Under the pieces are notes generated by a model that did no database searches, was not told the origin of the DNA, and saw only the letters and a program-made list of their open reading frames with translations. The translations under genes and the position numbers were made by a program. This document shows, in pieces, positions 13,601 through 28,200 of a stretch of 64,000 nt of DNA (its first letter is position 1; each line of letters opens with the position of its first letter). The stretch is from Dendrolimus kikuchii (taxonomy: Eukaryota; Arthropoda; Insecta; Lepidoptera; Lasiocampidae). The stretch is taken from positions 5,602,501 through 5,666,500 of the forward strand of contig CM034388.1 of the NCBI GenBank assembly GCA_019925095.2, in the 5' to 3' direction.

Positions 13601-16600
13601 AATATTCTGAAATTTGAGATTCGAAAATATATTTGAATTTTTCCGTTGAGCAGTTTTTGGATGGTTCCGTAACCAAATGACGAAACTTGCCGTTTATCGT
13701 CTTTACGAAACTATTTATAGGAAGTTTAAGTAGTTCGTGGACTGCAAAACATTTGTCCGATTTGTTTATACTTGTTTCATATTCTTTTTTATATATATAT
13801 TTTAGGTAAACTAGACAGCATATCACAGAAAGCAAGAAACGGATCTGTGCCGAAGAATAAAAGACTGCCAGCTGTCAATTCAGCGCCTCATCTAAACAAT
13901 AACCTCCACATCAGCAGAGATGATGTTTTATTCAACGAAAAGAAATACCACGACCAGCAGACCCAGGACAAATTGTAAGTATCATTATCATGGAAGCTGT
14001 CATAGCTTAGAGGCCATTCATAAATTACGTGACACGTTTAGGGGGTTTGGAAGCTGCTACTATTTGTGGAATTGCAAAAATAAAATTGCAAATAATATAA
14101 TATAATAATGCTAAAATTGCAAAATATGTCATGTCATACATAGAGGGCGGAGTCTGACGCATGGGACCAGCTGTAATAAGAACAAGGGAGGGGTCAAAGA
14201 TCATGAAATTTGTGTGACGTGATTTGTGAATGGTTCCTCGGTGGTTAACGTGCTCGCATCTCAAATGACGTGGATTCGAATCCTGGCCGGAAAAACATGC
14301 GCCCCTTAGGTAGTTCTCTGACCTAAAGTTTTTTTCCAATGGGACAGCATGGCTGACACATCCATATAACGTACGTAACTGTAACAAAGAGATGTTATTT
14401 TCATGCTAGTTTTTACATGTAAATAATGTTGAATTTTATTGTAACACTAGCTGTGCTCGCGACTTTGGCCGCGTGTTTGTTTTCGCGAAACCCTCATTTT
14501 AAAACTAGCATAAGTTACTCCCTATAACATCAGCTGTCTGCCGGTGAAAGTCCCGTCAAAATCAGTCCAGTCATTTCAGGGATTAGCTGGAACAAATGGT
14601 TTTTTTTTTTTGTGGAAACCTAAAACAACATTTATTTGACTTTTTTACCATCTTAAGTACTACGACTACTACCTGTATTTTTACAAATAAAGATTCATTC
14701 GTTATTGTAAACTTTGCTGCGACATAAATATTAATTAAAATAAAATTGGAGGATTATGGGCTGTTATTATTATAATTTATGAAGAAAATAATGAAAGAAA
14801 ACTATTTATACCGGTCAAAAATCATAAAATAAGAGTTTTATTATTTGTCTGATTTCGTCAACAAAAATGTTTCAAATACTTTCCATAGTAACAGTCAAAA
14901 TACGAAAGATGCACCTGTGCCGCCATTATTCTCCAAAGATACAGTTAATACTAGTTTTGGAGTTAGTAGAATCACAAATAATAATTTAATTTCTAATGCC
15001 GCTAATTTGTATGTCTTCCATGTGGTAATTAAGATTGTTACTTATTTTTGAATCAAATAAATTATTTTATTATTATTTTATTTTTGTCTTTCAAGATCAC
15101 AGGCCATAAAAATGGCCCGGACTTTTGGAGGGCTTGCGTGGGGCCATGGGAAGGCCAACACGTAGAGGCCCCGTTGACAAATTTAATGTAAATGTGGCGT
15201 GACACTGACCGGCGATTATCCCTGTCTACACTATATAGTAATGCACCCAAGGACAAGCCCCGGCCAGTGTAGGACTATTGTGGGAAATGAGGACAAAAAG
15301 TACCGGGCTATTGTGGTGAACTGCTAATGGTACTAGGGGTCTGGGAATATGGGGACTATGGCGTCTGCCCGTCGCAATATCCGGGGAACATGGAAAAATG
15401 GGCAGACGTTGACTCGCCACTTCCTGCATGGGCCCCAAAAAATGCCATAAAGACAGGGGCAACATGGGTGTGAGTGGCTAAGGTGTGTCGAGAAGTGGGC
15501 TGCAGGTTCACCGAAGCTACTTCCGACGTTAGGCCATTTATCACTTCCACCCCTGGAGCTTGAGTCTTAGCTCTACCGATCTCCACTCCTAGCCGGCTGG
15601 TTAAGGCAAGCACGGAGGCGGGGGCCGTGCCTTGGCCCTCCGAGTCAGGTACGAGGTGTCGCTGATCACCTAAGGCTTCGCCACAAAGCCCCGCTGCGGG
15701 ATTATTTCATTTATTATTATTCTTTGGGATTTTGTTTTGAAATAGTAGAAACAGTGGACGTTCGTCGCCCTTAAGGAACCCGCCACTGCGCGGTGACCGA
15801 CACCTACTTGACCGTCTTTTTTATCAAATAATTTTTTTCAGGCTGGAAAGTGAGCAAACACAAAGGAGACCAACTAAGGTAAAGTGTATTTCTTTCATTG
15901 TACCATAGAAAAAGATAGTATCTTCTTTCATGATTGTATTTAGAACAATGATTTATTATTTAAGATAATTAGAGTTAAAAAAGGAACGTTAACCGCGGTG
16001 TGGCAATAACATTCCTCCGGGAGTGCTAGTGCCACGCCGACGAGGCGAATCCCACACGCCCCACCGCAATTCTCTCACGGCGGTTTGTCCTCAGGCGGAT
16101 TTCCCCTGGGGAAAAAAATGTGGTATGCGCATGTAGAGATAATGAATGAAAGTAGAATCACAAAACAAGTATATTAAAGCATTGTGACGGGTAGAGTCGT
16201 TGCCAGTAGACCCCGAAATGTTCACCATAATCAAATTGAAGATATTTTGAAGAAAGATCAGATATAAGCACGTATCTGCCTACCCCAATGGGAAACAGGC
16301 GTGACAATCTATAATAATATGAAATTCTAAATATATTATTTCTGTATATTGAAACTATTAAGAAAAGAACATCTGGGATAATAACGACGGAAAACACGAT
16401 GCAATTTTTTTTAGATTTCTTGTCTTATTGTCGGTTTGTCTATTTCTTCGTGATTTCGATGCGGTTTTCACTAATCGACAGCGAATTCTTAGACTTTCTA
16501 ATCTGTCCTACTTTTTAACCTGGGAATCCCGCGGGAATTTTCCTCGGAATTATTTAAAATGGTCAGATTTTAAAAAATCAAATTCCATTTTGATTTTTTC

Positions 16601-19168
16601 ACTAATCGATAGCAAATTTTATGTAATGAAATATGTGATATATTTTATGCCGGGAATTTTCCCGGGAACGGTTTGTGTACGTTCGGGTGCATTAAAAATT
16701 AGCTTATTCTGACACAGTTTTCACAAAAACGATAAATTACATTATTTTTTAAATGTTGTGATTTTTGCGTACCGGTAATCCCGCGGGAATTTCAAGTGAA
16801 GCGTCGAAGTCACGGGCATATCCTATTATGTATGTATAATTATAGAATAGACACACTGCCCGCTTTAAGTGTTCGTCATAACACTTTCTCTTCGCTATAA
16901 GAACGTATTGGCGTATTCGACTCGTACGTGGCTCCGTTTTAGTATTCCATGGCCATTTTCACAAAAACACCACACTTTTTTTATATTTTTTATTGCAGGA
17001 GTTCAGCAGACAGGTAGACGGCCCATTTGATGGAAAGCGGTTACCATCGCCTATGGACATTTGCAACACCAAGTTGCTGCAAATGCGCTGCTGCTCTCTT
17101 AAGGGGAACTGGAACCTGGTCACTAATGCCGGAACACAACTCAAGGTTGTTATGGCGACATACTTTAGACCAGGGGTGGTAGCCATCCATTCGGGCAAAT
17201 GCCCTACCACCTGGCAAAACTTATGAAACTCTTATAAAATCATCATGTTCTTTCTATCTACTTTCACTACTCAGAAACTCCTGGATCTATAATATGCCTT
17301 AATATTATTTACATAAGTAATCATTTTCGTACCTTATACAACGGAATATATGTACATTTAAAAAGCTATAAAATCGTGCAAAAGTATGCACAGAGCGTGG
17401 TTGCAATGTACATTGAAAACATTTTCAGTCGTGTCTGATATCGTTAGCAAGCTCTTGAAAAATATATAACAATGTTCATTAAAGATTTTTTCAACACACT
17501 TGCTCATAAAGTGGCTCTATGGTCACCGCAATTAGGCACAGAATGACACCCATTATCAAACTGTGAGTAAAAAACATTACAACTCACTAGTGAGTTATAG
17601 ATTTTTTTTTTTTTTTTTTATTGGTTCAGTTGCTTTGTTCTTAAAAAAGTTTTTATTCAAAAAAAAAAGATCGTGTTCTATAGAACAAATAAATTAATGT
17701 TCCTATTGCGTGCTCATTTCATGCAACTTCTTATTTAAATAGATAATTTTAACTCGTACGTGTTTAATAAATAAAACTTTCACTTATATGTAACTTTTTT
17801 TATCTACTAAATAAAATGAGTTTTTGTTGTTATTTTATTCACAAGTGTGTTGAAAAACGTCGTATGATACACGTGTGTATTGATGATTACCGTCCTCGGC
17901 TCTCTTAAGACCCTCGCCTACGGCTCGAGTCTCAATGGCGCCTCGGCGGTAATCACCAATGTTACACACTAGTACCATAATGTACTATTATATTTAAATC
18001 AATATGTGGCGAGATATTCATTAAAAGTTGTGAGAGGGCAGAGCTTAAAATATACTATAGTATCCGTTGAATAGTTTTTGATATAAGTATTTCTAGTATG
18101 TATTATTAAATGCTTTTTTATGGTTGCGTAGCCAAATAACGAAAGGTTCCGTGGAAGGGACATACGTCCCCGTTTCTCACTTCTACGGAACGTTTCGTTG
18201 TGCTTGAACTGCCAAACAATTACACTTTTTTTTTTAATTACTTTTGCCGTCTAACAGATGGCTCGTACCAGGAATTACATAAAGATTACACTACTGCTGG
18301 CTTGCTGGGTGTTCTTCACGGCGGTGTTCATTATGTACAATGAGAGAACAGTAGTAACAAGAAATTCATCAGTGGCTCCTGGAGAAATCAAAAGTAAGTT
18401 TGTATGGGGTGAATTTTTCAAGTAGTCGTTCAGGGCCAAGTCCTAATCTATACAAAACAGCAAAACACACTCAAAAATGTCTCGACACCGATTTTGACGA
18501 AAACTAAAGTGGTATTATTAGATTTTTGAAAAATCAATTACCCTTGTCAGGGATCGAATCGGCTGATTTTGAAAACACTGTGTGTATTATTTTACCAAAT
18601 CATAGTGTGGCTTGAAGGAATGTCAAACGGCAAACCAAGGGAAAGGGTTGTTATAAAAAGGGAAAATAATGATCATAAATAAAATAACAAACATTTTAGT
18701 TAAATAAGTAAAATAGAAACAGAACGATGTAGAATCGAATTAAATAACACTTGTGTCATGTTTTTGGCTGCGTTTTGAATGTTGGTCCTCTATTATTTTT
18801 TTTATTGCAGGAGTTCAGCAGACAGGCAGACGGCCCACTTGATGAAAAGCGTTACCATCGCCTATAGACATTTGCAACACCAAAGGTGCTACAAATGCGC
18901 TGCTGCTCTCTTAAGAGAGACTGGAACCTGGTCACTAATGCCGGAACACAGCTCAAGGTTGTTATGGCGACATACTTTAGACCAGGGGTGGTAGCCATCC
19001 AGTCGGGCAAATACCCTACAACCTGTGGCTGTCGGTTCTTTTGTCGCCTCTTACGACATGCCCCCCGGCCGCAGGAAATTGTATTCCTTCTCCGTTCCTG
19101 CACGGATAATTAAAAATATCTTTAATTTCTTTCTAAACCCATGTATTCATGGGTTATATTACCTACAT

Positions 19169-19223
<55 letters not shown>

Positions 19224-22200
19224 TACTTATATTAAAAAATTATAAAAAAATGAGACTATAAAAATCCTTTACAGGTTACGTTCTAGAAACTCGTAATGAC
19301 GACATAAGAGTGATGTTGAAACTCTCCGGTCCTTTTTTGTCTGAAATTGGTGAGAAGAAACTAAATGACAACGAAATGAATAGCTCAAGGAACATGGAGA
19401 TATGGTTAGAAAGATGGCTGGTGCCGGACAAGCGAGTGTTATTGAGTAATATTGATACTATTCAGGTAGGAGTAATCATAATGTTATGGTGGTAATTTCA
19501 AATGTCTTTAGGGATAAAGAAAACTTTTCAAGTGGACCAAAAAACCATCATAACTTTTTCAGATGATAATTTCAAGGCAACGACAAATTATTGGTTAAAT
19601 CTCATTTAACATACTGTACACAAGACAGTGTCCCTAAAGCTTGATTTCTGTAGAGTCGTAGTATGAAAATGTCTGCCAGTTTTCAAATTGATTCATTTAA
19701 CGTTCCGCGAGCACATGTTACCTTTTCAAACTAAGTCACAGAACACAGAAGATTCCACAGAAAATGAGTAGTAGTAGTAGTTGTATTCGCCACAAAGGCA
19801 GGCAAAGGAATCTTTAGTCCATACAGCCAATTCTGATGTTTAAGTCTTCGTATAATAGTCGCGCAGTTGTATTGTAGGCTACAACTAACGCCATTCAACG
19901 GAGTTCTTGTGAAAATTCAAAAGGCCACATTTGACTATACAGTTCACATTTCTCACAAAACACATAATTACTACTCAAAAACTATCAATATCCTACAACT
20001 ATTGTTCATTTTAGAGTAATTTTACACATTTTTAGAAAATAAAACTGCACAGCACAACGTCTCCTTTCAGTTCCCGCCAAAAACTCCCCACGGAAAATGA
20101 TGTTTAACAATTTGACAATAAAGTTTAAAATTACTTAGATCAAAGTTGTTTGATTTTCTATCTTGTCCAAGATGGTTTAGACATATACAACCTTTTTATT
20201 GGTTTTAATATTTATGTTAAGTGTAGTGATTATATCCTATTTGTTTCTTCATCGTCTGTCATTGTCAACATTGCAATTTTCTTATTTCACGTTTCTATCT
20301 TCTTATAAATAAAAATCAATGTTTGTATATTTGTCCAATATGCGTTCTTAAACCATTGATCAGATTGTGATGAAACTATGGTAAGGTGTCCTGAGGAGTC
20401 CTGAGGTCCGAGAGGGAGTCAAAAATCTACCTTTATAGATAAAATTGTTCTGTTCGTCTGTAAGTCACTGAATTCTTCCTAAACAATTGGACCGATTTTG
20501 ATGAAATTTTTTGTGTGTGTTTGTGTGGGTCCCGGGATAGTTCAGATTCACATTTGAACCAGACAGGTAGGCACTGCAATCGGGTTCTAGATTTTTATTT
20601 TTTAAAGGCAGTACAATGTAACATTTATTAAAACTTTGGCAGTATTGTTTCATGTACTCGTGCAAGCAAAAGTCGACTTTAAGGTGACACGAACATTTTC
20701 ATTCCGCAACTGTAGATTTCCATTAGTTAAGTAGTGAGTTAACTTCTTTTTTTATTATGAAGCTGGTAAACAGGCAGACGGTCAGTTAAAATTTTGTTGC
20801 GATTCGTTTTGCCACTTGTCCGTTTTTCCACTTGTCCGTTTTTCCACTTGTCCGTTGCGATTCGTTTTTCCATTTATCCGTTGACATTTGTTTTTCCACT
20901 TATCCATTGCGATTCGTTTTTCCACTTGTCCGTTAAAGTTTCACTTCTACTATGTGTCCCAGCACACATTTTGATTTTTATATGACTAAATTTGTCTAGC
21001 TTCTACAGGAAATAATTTTGGCGTAACTAGTTGGTACATTTCCTTTGTCTCTTAAAGTGTAATTTTGTTGTTGTTGTTGATTGATGTTTAGTTGTTGATT
21101 TACTTGCACAAAATCATAGACCGCTGTAACTCCTTAATTTTAAGAGCTATTAAAATTTCAAAAATACCGTTCGATAGAGAAAAATAGCTTAGATACAATG
21201 TGTCAAAAATGTACTTACGACATTTGAAATTTCCACCATGGATATAATTATTATGGACATAAGAGACACAGTGCGGACCAAAAATAAATGCACGCATGTC
21301 ATCAATATAAAAACAATAAGACTTGGGTGCTTTTTTAATATTGTTTTTATAATAAAAAAAAATATGAGCTCTGCATATTATAGTAATTTTAATATTTTTT
21401 TACAAATGAAATGACTTAGAGGTTATTTATTTATTTATAGTGTTACAACTCAGGTCCCGACAAAAACAAAATCCACCTGCATATTTGAAACAAAGCACAT
21501 TTTATTACCTGCCTGCATTTAAACTAATTTTAGCTCTTTTATGATTGTCTTCTTTTGTTTACTTTGTTTTTAAAATTTGTGATTAGAAAACAGCCCATTG
21601 TTTTATTGTACTCTTTTATGGCAGTTTGCGGCCGAGTCATTAGCCAGGTGTGGCGGATTAAGTTGACTTAGATACGGGACATTGCATTTGTGCAGTATAA
21701 AACGATGACCTGATGGAGGGGAAGGCAGTCGAGCGAGAACCACGAGCGAAGCGAGACGTGTGTACTACAATCGGGAATCTAATAAGTGACGGACTTTGCG
21801 CGTTTTATTATTGCGCGAATTACGACCTTCTGCATTACGTTTGGACTTGTTGTGTTCGGTTATATTTGTAGCTGTATTATATGTGTTTATAAAGTTATAA
21901 TAAACTCTATAGTAATTCTAACGCCATTTTAATTCGAGTCTCGCGACTCGTAATAATAGGTTTACTAATAGATAGTACTGATATAGTAATATGACTATAA
22001 ATTTTACTTTCAGGTATCAGAAAAACACCATATCCTTCTTCAAGAAGAAGATTTAGATTTCAGTGAAGGTGAAAAAAGAAGTATATTCTTAACCCTCAAA
22101 TCCAACGGTCTAAATGACAGTGGCACGTACGTGCTGCGAATGAGAACGGACGCGAATCAAACGACGCCGTTCGCGATGAATTACAAGATCGACCCCCTAG

Positions 22201-25200
22201 ATGTCAGCACCGGTGTGATATATGCCGCGTTGCTTCTCTGTGGTCTATATGTGATTATTATTTTTGAGGTAAGAGCTCAAATAATATTCATAACCTACAC
22301 ATACTGGACGCCCAAAAGCCATTTATAAATAGATACCTTTTAAGTAAGCGTGCTGTAGTCGACCACATCATCGGCTTAAAGCTTTTTTTACGCACATTAG
22401 TTTTATAAGAGCTTAGATGATTACAGTCTTATTTATATTGAGTTTTAGAATTTGTAGGCTTCTTTAAGAACCATAAAGAAGGTTACAAACTTACTATAAT
22501 TCAATATGAATAAGACCCTTAATTTCTACCTTAACTTTAACTCAACGTCTACTCGTTTTTAATACTTTACTTTATTAAGTACAAGGAAATTATAAGTGTA
22601 TTGATGCATGTGAACAATAATTTTGAGTAATAAGTTGCACTTAAAAATTATTTAAAACCTACTATCTACTTAATACATGTAAACCAGCCCTTAGATAAAC
22701 TCTTTATTTCCTCAACAAGCAGTATAAACAGTAATTATATTTATACGTTCAGGATGCGAATTTCCTAAAATCAGCCTGTACTTTAAAATCCGAAACACCT
22801 TGCTAATGATTAGAATACAACACTAGGCCGTATGCCAATAAATAAGTAAACAAAAGAAGACGATCATAAAATAATTACAATAATTTCAATGTTATTAGTT
22901 CATATGCCGACGGGTAATAAAATGTGTTTTATTTCATATATGCAGGTGGATTTTGTTTTTGTCGGGACCTGAGTTGTAACATTATTATTCATTCACTTGC
23001 CCTACCATCGGTTGAATTTTGACATTAGGTACTTCTATGGAAATTTGTTCAATCTTAACCAATAGTTGGCAATTGAACACGCGGTAGGATATAGGAACCG
23101 GAGCTTATTCAAATTATAAAAACATAGCCCGTAGCTGCTACGGAACCCTTCAGTGTGCTTGGTCCGACACACGCATAGCTAACTTTTTATCAGGTCATTA
23201 TCATTCATAACAACTAAATTACGTACGTCATGAAATCAATATAATGATAATAATATACCTACCTTAATTGGGAAAGAAGCCAACTCTTACCTATTTTTAG
23301 AGGAAAGGATAAGTTAGTGCCAGTTTTAGTATTACCGGCGCCCATTTCACAATATTGATAAATAAGGTAAGTTTATTGGTTATGGAACTAAGAACAAGTA
23401 TTTAATCGAAAATACCCCATATCTCGAAAATACCCAATATCGGTGCAGAAACGGAGAAAAAATACAAATTCCTGCGTTGGGTGGCCTGTCGTAAGAGGCG
23501 ACAAAACAACCCACAGCTAGGTGGTAGGGTGTTTGCCCGCCTGGATGGCTACTATCCTTGGTCTAGAATATGTCGCTATAACTTTGAGTTGTATTCCAGC
23601 ATCAGTAGCTAAGGTCCAGTCTCCTTTTAGAGAACGTCAGCACATTTGTAGCACCTTTGGATTTCCATCAGGTGGGCCGTCATCCATGTCTGCTTAACTC
23701 ATGTACTCTGTAACTCATGTACAATTGCATTAGGGTATATTATACCATTGTTGGCACCAAGTTAATTTATTGAAGATTTAAAAAAATCTTAATATTCTCT
23801 ATTTTATACCTATATAACAATACATACATAACTTCACGCCAGTTTCCTTGCGGGGCAGGCACGAACAACAGAGCACCATTCAGGCTTATTCTTACACACC
23901 TCACTTGCTTCTTTGACATTCATAACTCTTGTCATGCACATATAACAATATTATAATTATTATTGTCGTATGGCTAAAATAAAATAAAAAATATTTCTTT
24001 ATATATTGAAGATGAAAGTCTTCGAGGAGTGCGTCATGACGTATAGTGCCGAGACTTGGCCACTGACAGCGGGCTTGGTTCACAAAGTGAAGGTCGCTCA
24101 AAGGGCTATGAAGCGAACTATGTTGGGAGTATCTTTTATGGATAAAAACAGAAATAAGGATAACCGTAAGAGATTCAAGGTTACCGACAGCTCGCAAAAT
24201 TAGTACGGTGAAGTGGCAGTGGCCCGGCGACGTTTGTCGCAGGACTGATAGCTGGATGAGAACAGCGTAGAACCGGGGTAGGTGGCGCAAAGGGGAAGGC
24301 CTAGGTCCAGCAGTGGACAACGGTTAGCTGACGATGAATCATTGTACTGTAGTGTCGCAGCGCGTGCTAATGCGTCTTCTCGAGGTCACCGGCCTTCAGC
24401 TGACACCCGGAGAGGCAGGTACGCGCATTACTTCCCTCCCTGAGTTAGGTTCCGTTTACCGCGGGGGGCCTTTAGCTTGCTAGGAGAGCAAAGGACCTTC
24501 TACCCCCGCACAACGAAGTGGGGTGTGTTCTCCCAGGACACACTCCAGGCACTTTATTGCGCTGGATCGACTGGGCGTAACTATGTTCTAAATCTCAGCC
24601 TTTCCAACATAAACAAAAGCGCAGGGTCGACAGGGAGGAGGGGTTTTTTAGTGGGTATTGGGGTTGCTCGCTCGTGCAGCAACGCTTGGAGTCTTCCACA
24701 CTATTCTGTGACGTCGATCGCGGACGGAGCACTGCCAAGAGCATACTATTGCTGCAGTGTTATCGCCCCCGACCGACGCGTGTCGTTCCCCTAGCAACGG
24801 CTCAGTTTGTGCGTAAATCGGATAAGCATTTTCCCTCGCCTCAAAAAAAAAAAATTGTACTGTAGTGTCAACAACGGTATAATTTTCACTATATATTCAT
24901 ATTTTAAATTTCAGTTAAGTTCCACTGCGAACATATTATATTTTGACGGTCATACATATAAGTTAAAAATTAAGTTGACTTTCTGTTCTATTGCTGTTTT
25001 AAAAAGAAAAAAAGCAACAAGCCCTCAGCAAAACGCCAAGCTTAGACTTCTTTTATTTTCCTTTGTCTTTATTCATTGATTGATTGTGTATATATAACAT
25101 TCTCTGAAACAACATTACGCGATGCTTGGGGCCCAATTCTGCTCAATATCTCGACGTTGCGAAGATATTCAAAATAAGATTCCAATGCAATAGTATAAAA

Positions 25201-28200
25201 AATTCGTATTCTGCTAAATCCACAATATCTTCTCGATATCGCCGCGACAGAATAATAGAAAAAAATCGGTATTACCATTAGCAGAAACAGCATTAGCCTA
25301 AATGAATATTGAAAGCTACCAAAAATTTTAATAATTTATTTCACATGTTTTGGCTTTAAAATATTTATAACGATAGAGTAGCGTACCACAGGCACGCCAT
25401 TGGAATTAACAAAAAACCGAAATTAGTCAAAACTACGATTGAGATAATGTTCGGCGATTTTAAATAGTAATAGCAGAATTGGGCCTCTGGAAGGTAATAA
25501 TTGTGACTGATGTGTTGAATAGTAAACAGTTGTAAATATGTGCCTTTGTTTTTCTTACTTATCTTGTTTAAACAGCTATAAAACATTTTGATGTCACGTA
25601 GTTTGCTATGCGTTAAACCTTGTGATTTATGATGAAACTTAAAGCTAGTTACAGTTATTGTATATCGGGGTTCAGTTCACATTTTGCCAAAAATAGAACT
25701 AATGGCGCATTCATACATGCATCCATCATTGACAATCGGTTACCTAATCGTAATTTAATAGATAGACAACACTTTATTGTACACCATTACAGAAAACTTA
25801 CGAAATAGTATTATTCTAATTGTGTACAAAGGGCGGTCTTATCGCTAAAAAGCGATCTGTTCCTAAATATTGCTGATTAGATTAGGAGTGGCGATGGTGG
25901 TATACATAATTATTGTATGATTACTTACATTTTAATAATAAATTTAATTTAATTTAACTATATATATTATTCATTATTTATTATATTAATTAATTATTGA
26001 ATTAATTAATTTAATTTAAATTTAGTCTGTGCCGGGCTTTTGTTGATACTTTACGTGTTTGAGTGAAAATTAACTATTAAAAAATGCCTTCATATGTACT
26101 AAGGTACTTAAACCGCTCAAAAAATTCAAATAAATGTCAAGGAGTGACTTTTCACTGGTAAGTTGGTTGTATTCTCGATAAAACATCTTATCTTAATTAA
26201 ATTCTATCCATTTCAACGCGTGATCGCTGCGACCATGTTCAGGCGAATTTCATAGAGTAACAAATTGTGTCTACGCATATAAAACAAACTACAGTATTGA
26301 TTTATTCCTAACAAATGTTTACAGACAATGAAATTATTTTAATTCCCATGAGTTGTTTTATGAAATGCACAATTTATCCGACTACGCAAAGTTCCTCGGC
26401 CGGACCATGGACAAGCGAGAGGAAGGGGTTAAATTTGTTCACACGAATCGCAGCGCAGTAGTGTGGCTACCTTCAGAGCATACACACATATGTTCCGTGC
26501 ATTTTAAGGATGACGACAAATACAAAATTAAAACAGGACGAGTAAACTTACTATAGTAAAATACTGCAACAAAAAACTAACGATGCTGATTTTGTTAATG
26601 GATATTAAAGATATTTTTGTATTGTTTTTTATTTACACTCTTTGTAAACATTAGATGGTTAGAAAAAAAACTATATGTTGCGAATGGATAAGTTTGTTGT
26701 TATTATCAAAAAAAAAAAAAAATATATGAAGGAAACTGAAGTGGCACCCATAGACGCTAGGAATCGAACACGACACCTCCTCGTTCTAAAGTCTTGTACT
26801 TCGAATCACGATGTTTATTTCTGTATTTACATAGTTTCTCCCAATACCGGCCTATTTGAAACAGACTGTAGTGAGCTAAGTTGGCATACCACAGACTGTC
26901 TTTATTAGATTATTCATTTTCTTTTCCAGGTCATAAATAGAACGATGGCGGCGATTCTACTTTCCACCACGTCGCTAGCAGCTTTGACGCTCGCTGGTGA
27001 AAGACCTTCGTTGTCGGAGGTGATATCGTGGATTGACGTGGAAACCCTGCTGCTGCTCTTCAGCATGATGCTGCTTGTCGCCATAATGGCCGAGACTGGC
27101 ATGTTTGATTTCTTGGCTGTGTTTACTTTTGAGGTATGCCTAGTATGAATAAAAGATTTTTAGTTAGACCTGTTGTAGACGTTTAACATAAAATTACTAT
27201 ATCTTGCTGTTGTAGCAATGTATATAACAATGTGTATATTTTACTTGGCATTTGACTTCAATATGCTGTAGAAATTATAGTTACAATTAAGTCTTTTTCA
27301 CTTTCGGACCATCCACAAATTACGTCATACGATTTTCATGATTTTTTGACGCGTCCACGGGTTTACTTTCCTCATATTCGAAATGAAAAGCAGAGTGTTA
27401 CCTCAAGTGAAAGACCTATTTAGGCACTCGAACTATTATCGCCCTCGCTACGCTCGTGCGCCATCTCATGCCTAAGTAGGTCACTTTCACCTGTCGTGGA
27501 ACAGTCTACTATTTTGAAACGAAGTTCCTTACCTCAAGTTACTCGGCGAATGGAAACTAGATGAAAAATAGTTTAACCGAAAGGAAAAATGCTGACCGCT
27601 GTAGATTATACAATTTCTAACTTTAATACAATGAAATGAAAGTTTTCGAAACTTCGTTCCAACCAGGTGTCCCAAAAGACACCTCATTTATTATTCTTTT
27701 TGTTGTCAGTTTTAGGCTATTCACTAATAAACATTTTTTCCAGGTGACCAAAGGTAAGCTTTGGCCTCTTATAAGCCTTCTTTGTGCGATCACGGCCGTG
27801 CTGTCCACGTTCTTGGATAACGTCACAACCGTGCTACTCATGACTCCGGTTACCATCAGGTAAGATTTGAATTGAGTGTGTGCTGTACCGTCTGGGAGTG
27901 CTCTGAATAACGGTTTGATCTTGTTGTTGCATCGCCATTCATTGGTACTTCTCCGACACTTAGCAGTCTTTAACCGTATGTGGCACTCGTTCTTTTATAT
28001 CATATTTGTGTCAACCGTGGAAAGATACCCCCCCCCCTTCGAAGTTTTCCCAGATAGCTATAATAAAGGGGCATTTCAAGAGGGCGTAAAAAGATTCTTA
28101 TAGTGTCGAGGAGGTAAGCAACACATTAGCTGCCTTGGTGTCACAGATGATCATGGCCGGTAGTAACAACTTACCATCAGTTGTACCGTCTGTCAGTTTG

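Noticed and set aside
15226..15613. Reverse open frames in the GC-rich block
   Set aside because: The block is a repeat with an inverse copy at 34960-35880 in which the frames are not kept.
20794..20985. 63-residue frame rich in Phe/Leu/Ser
   Set aside because: It is the translation of the minisatellite.
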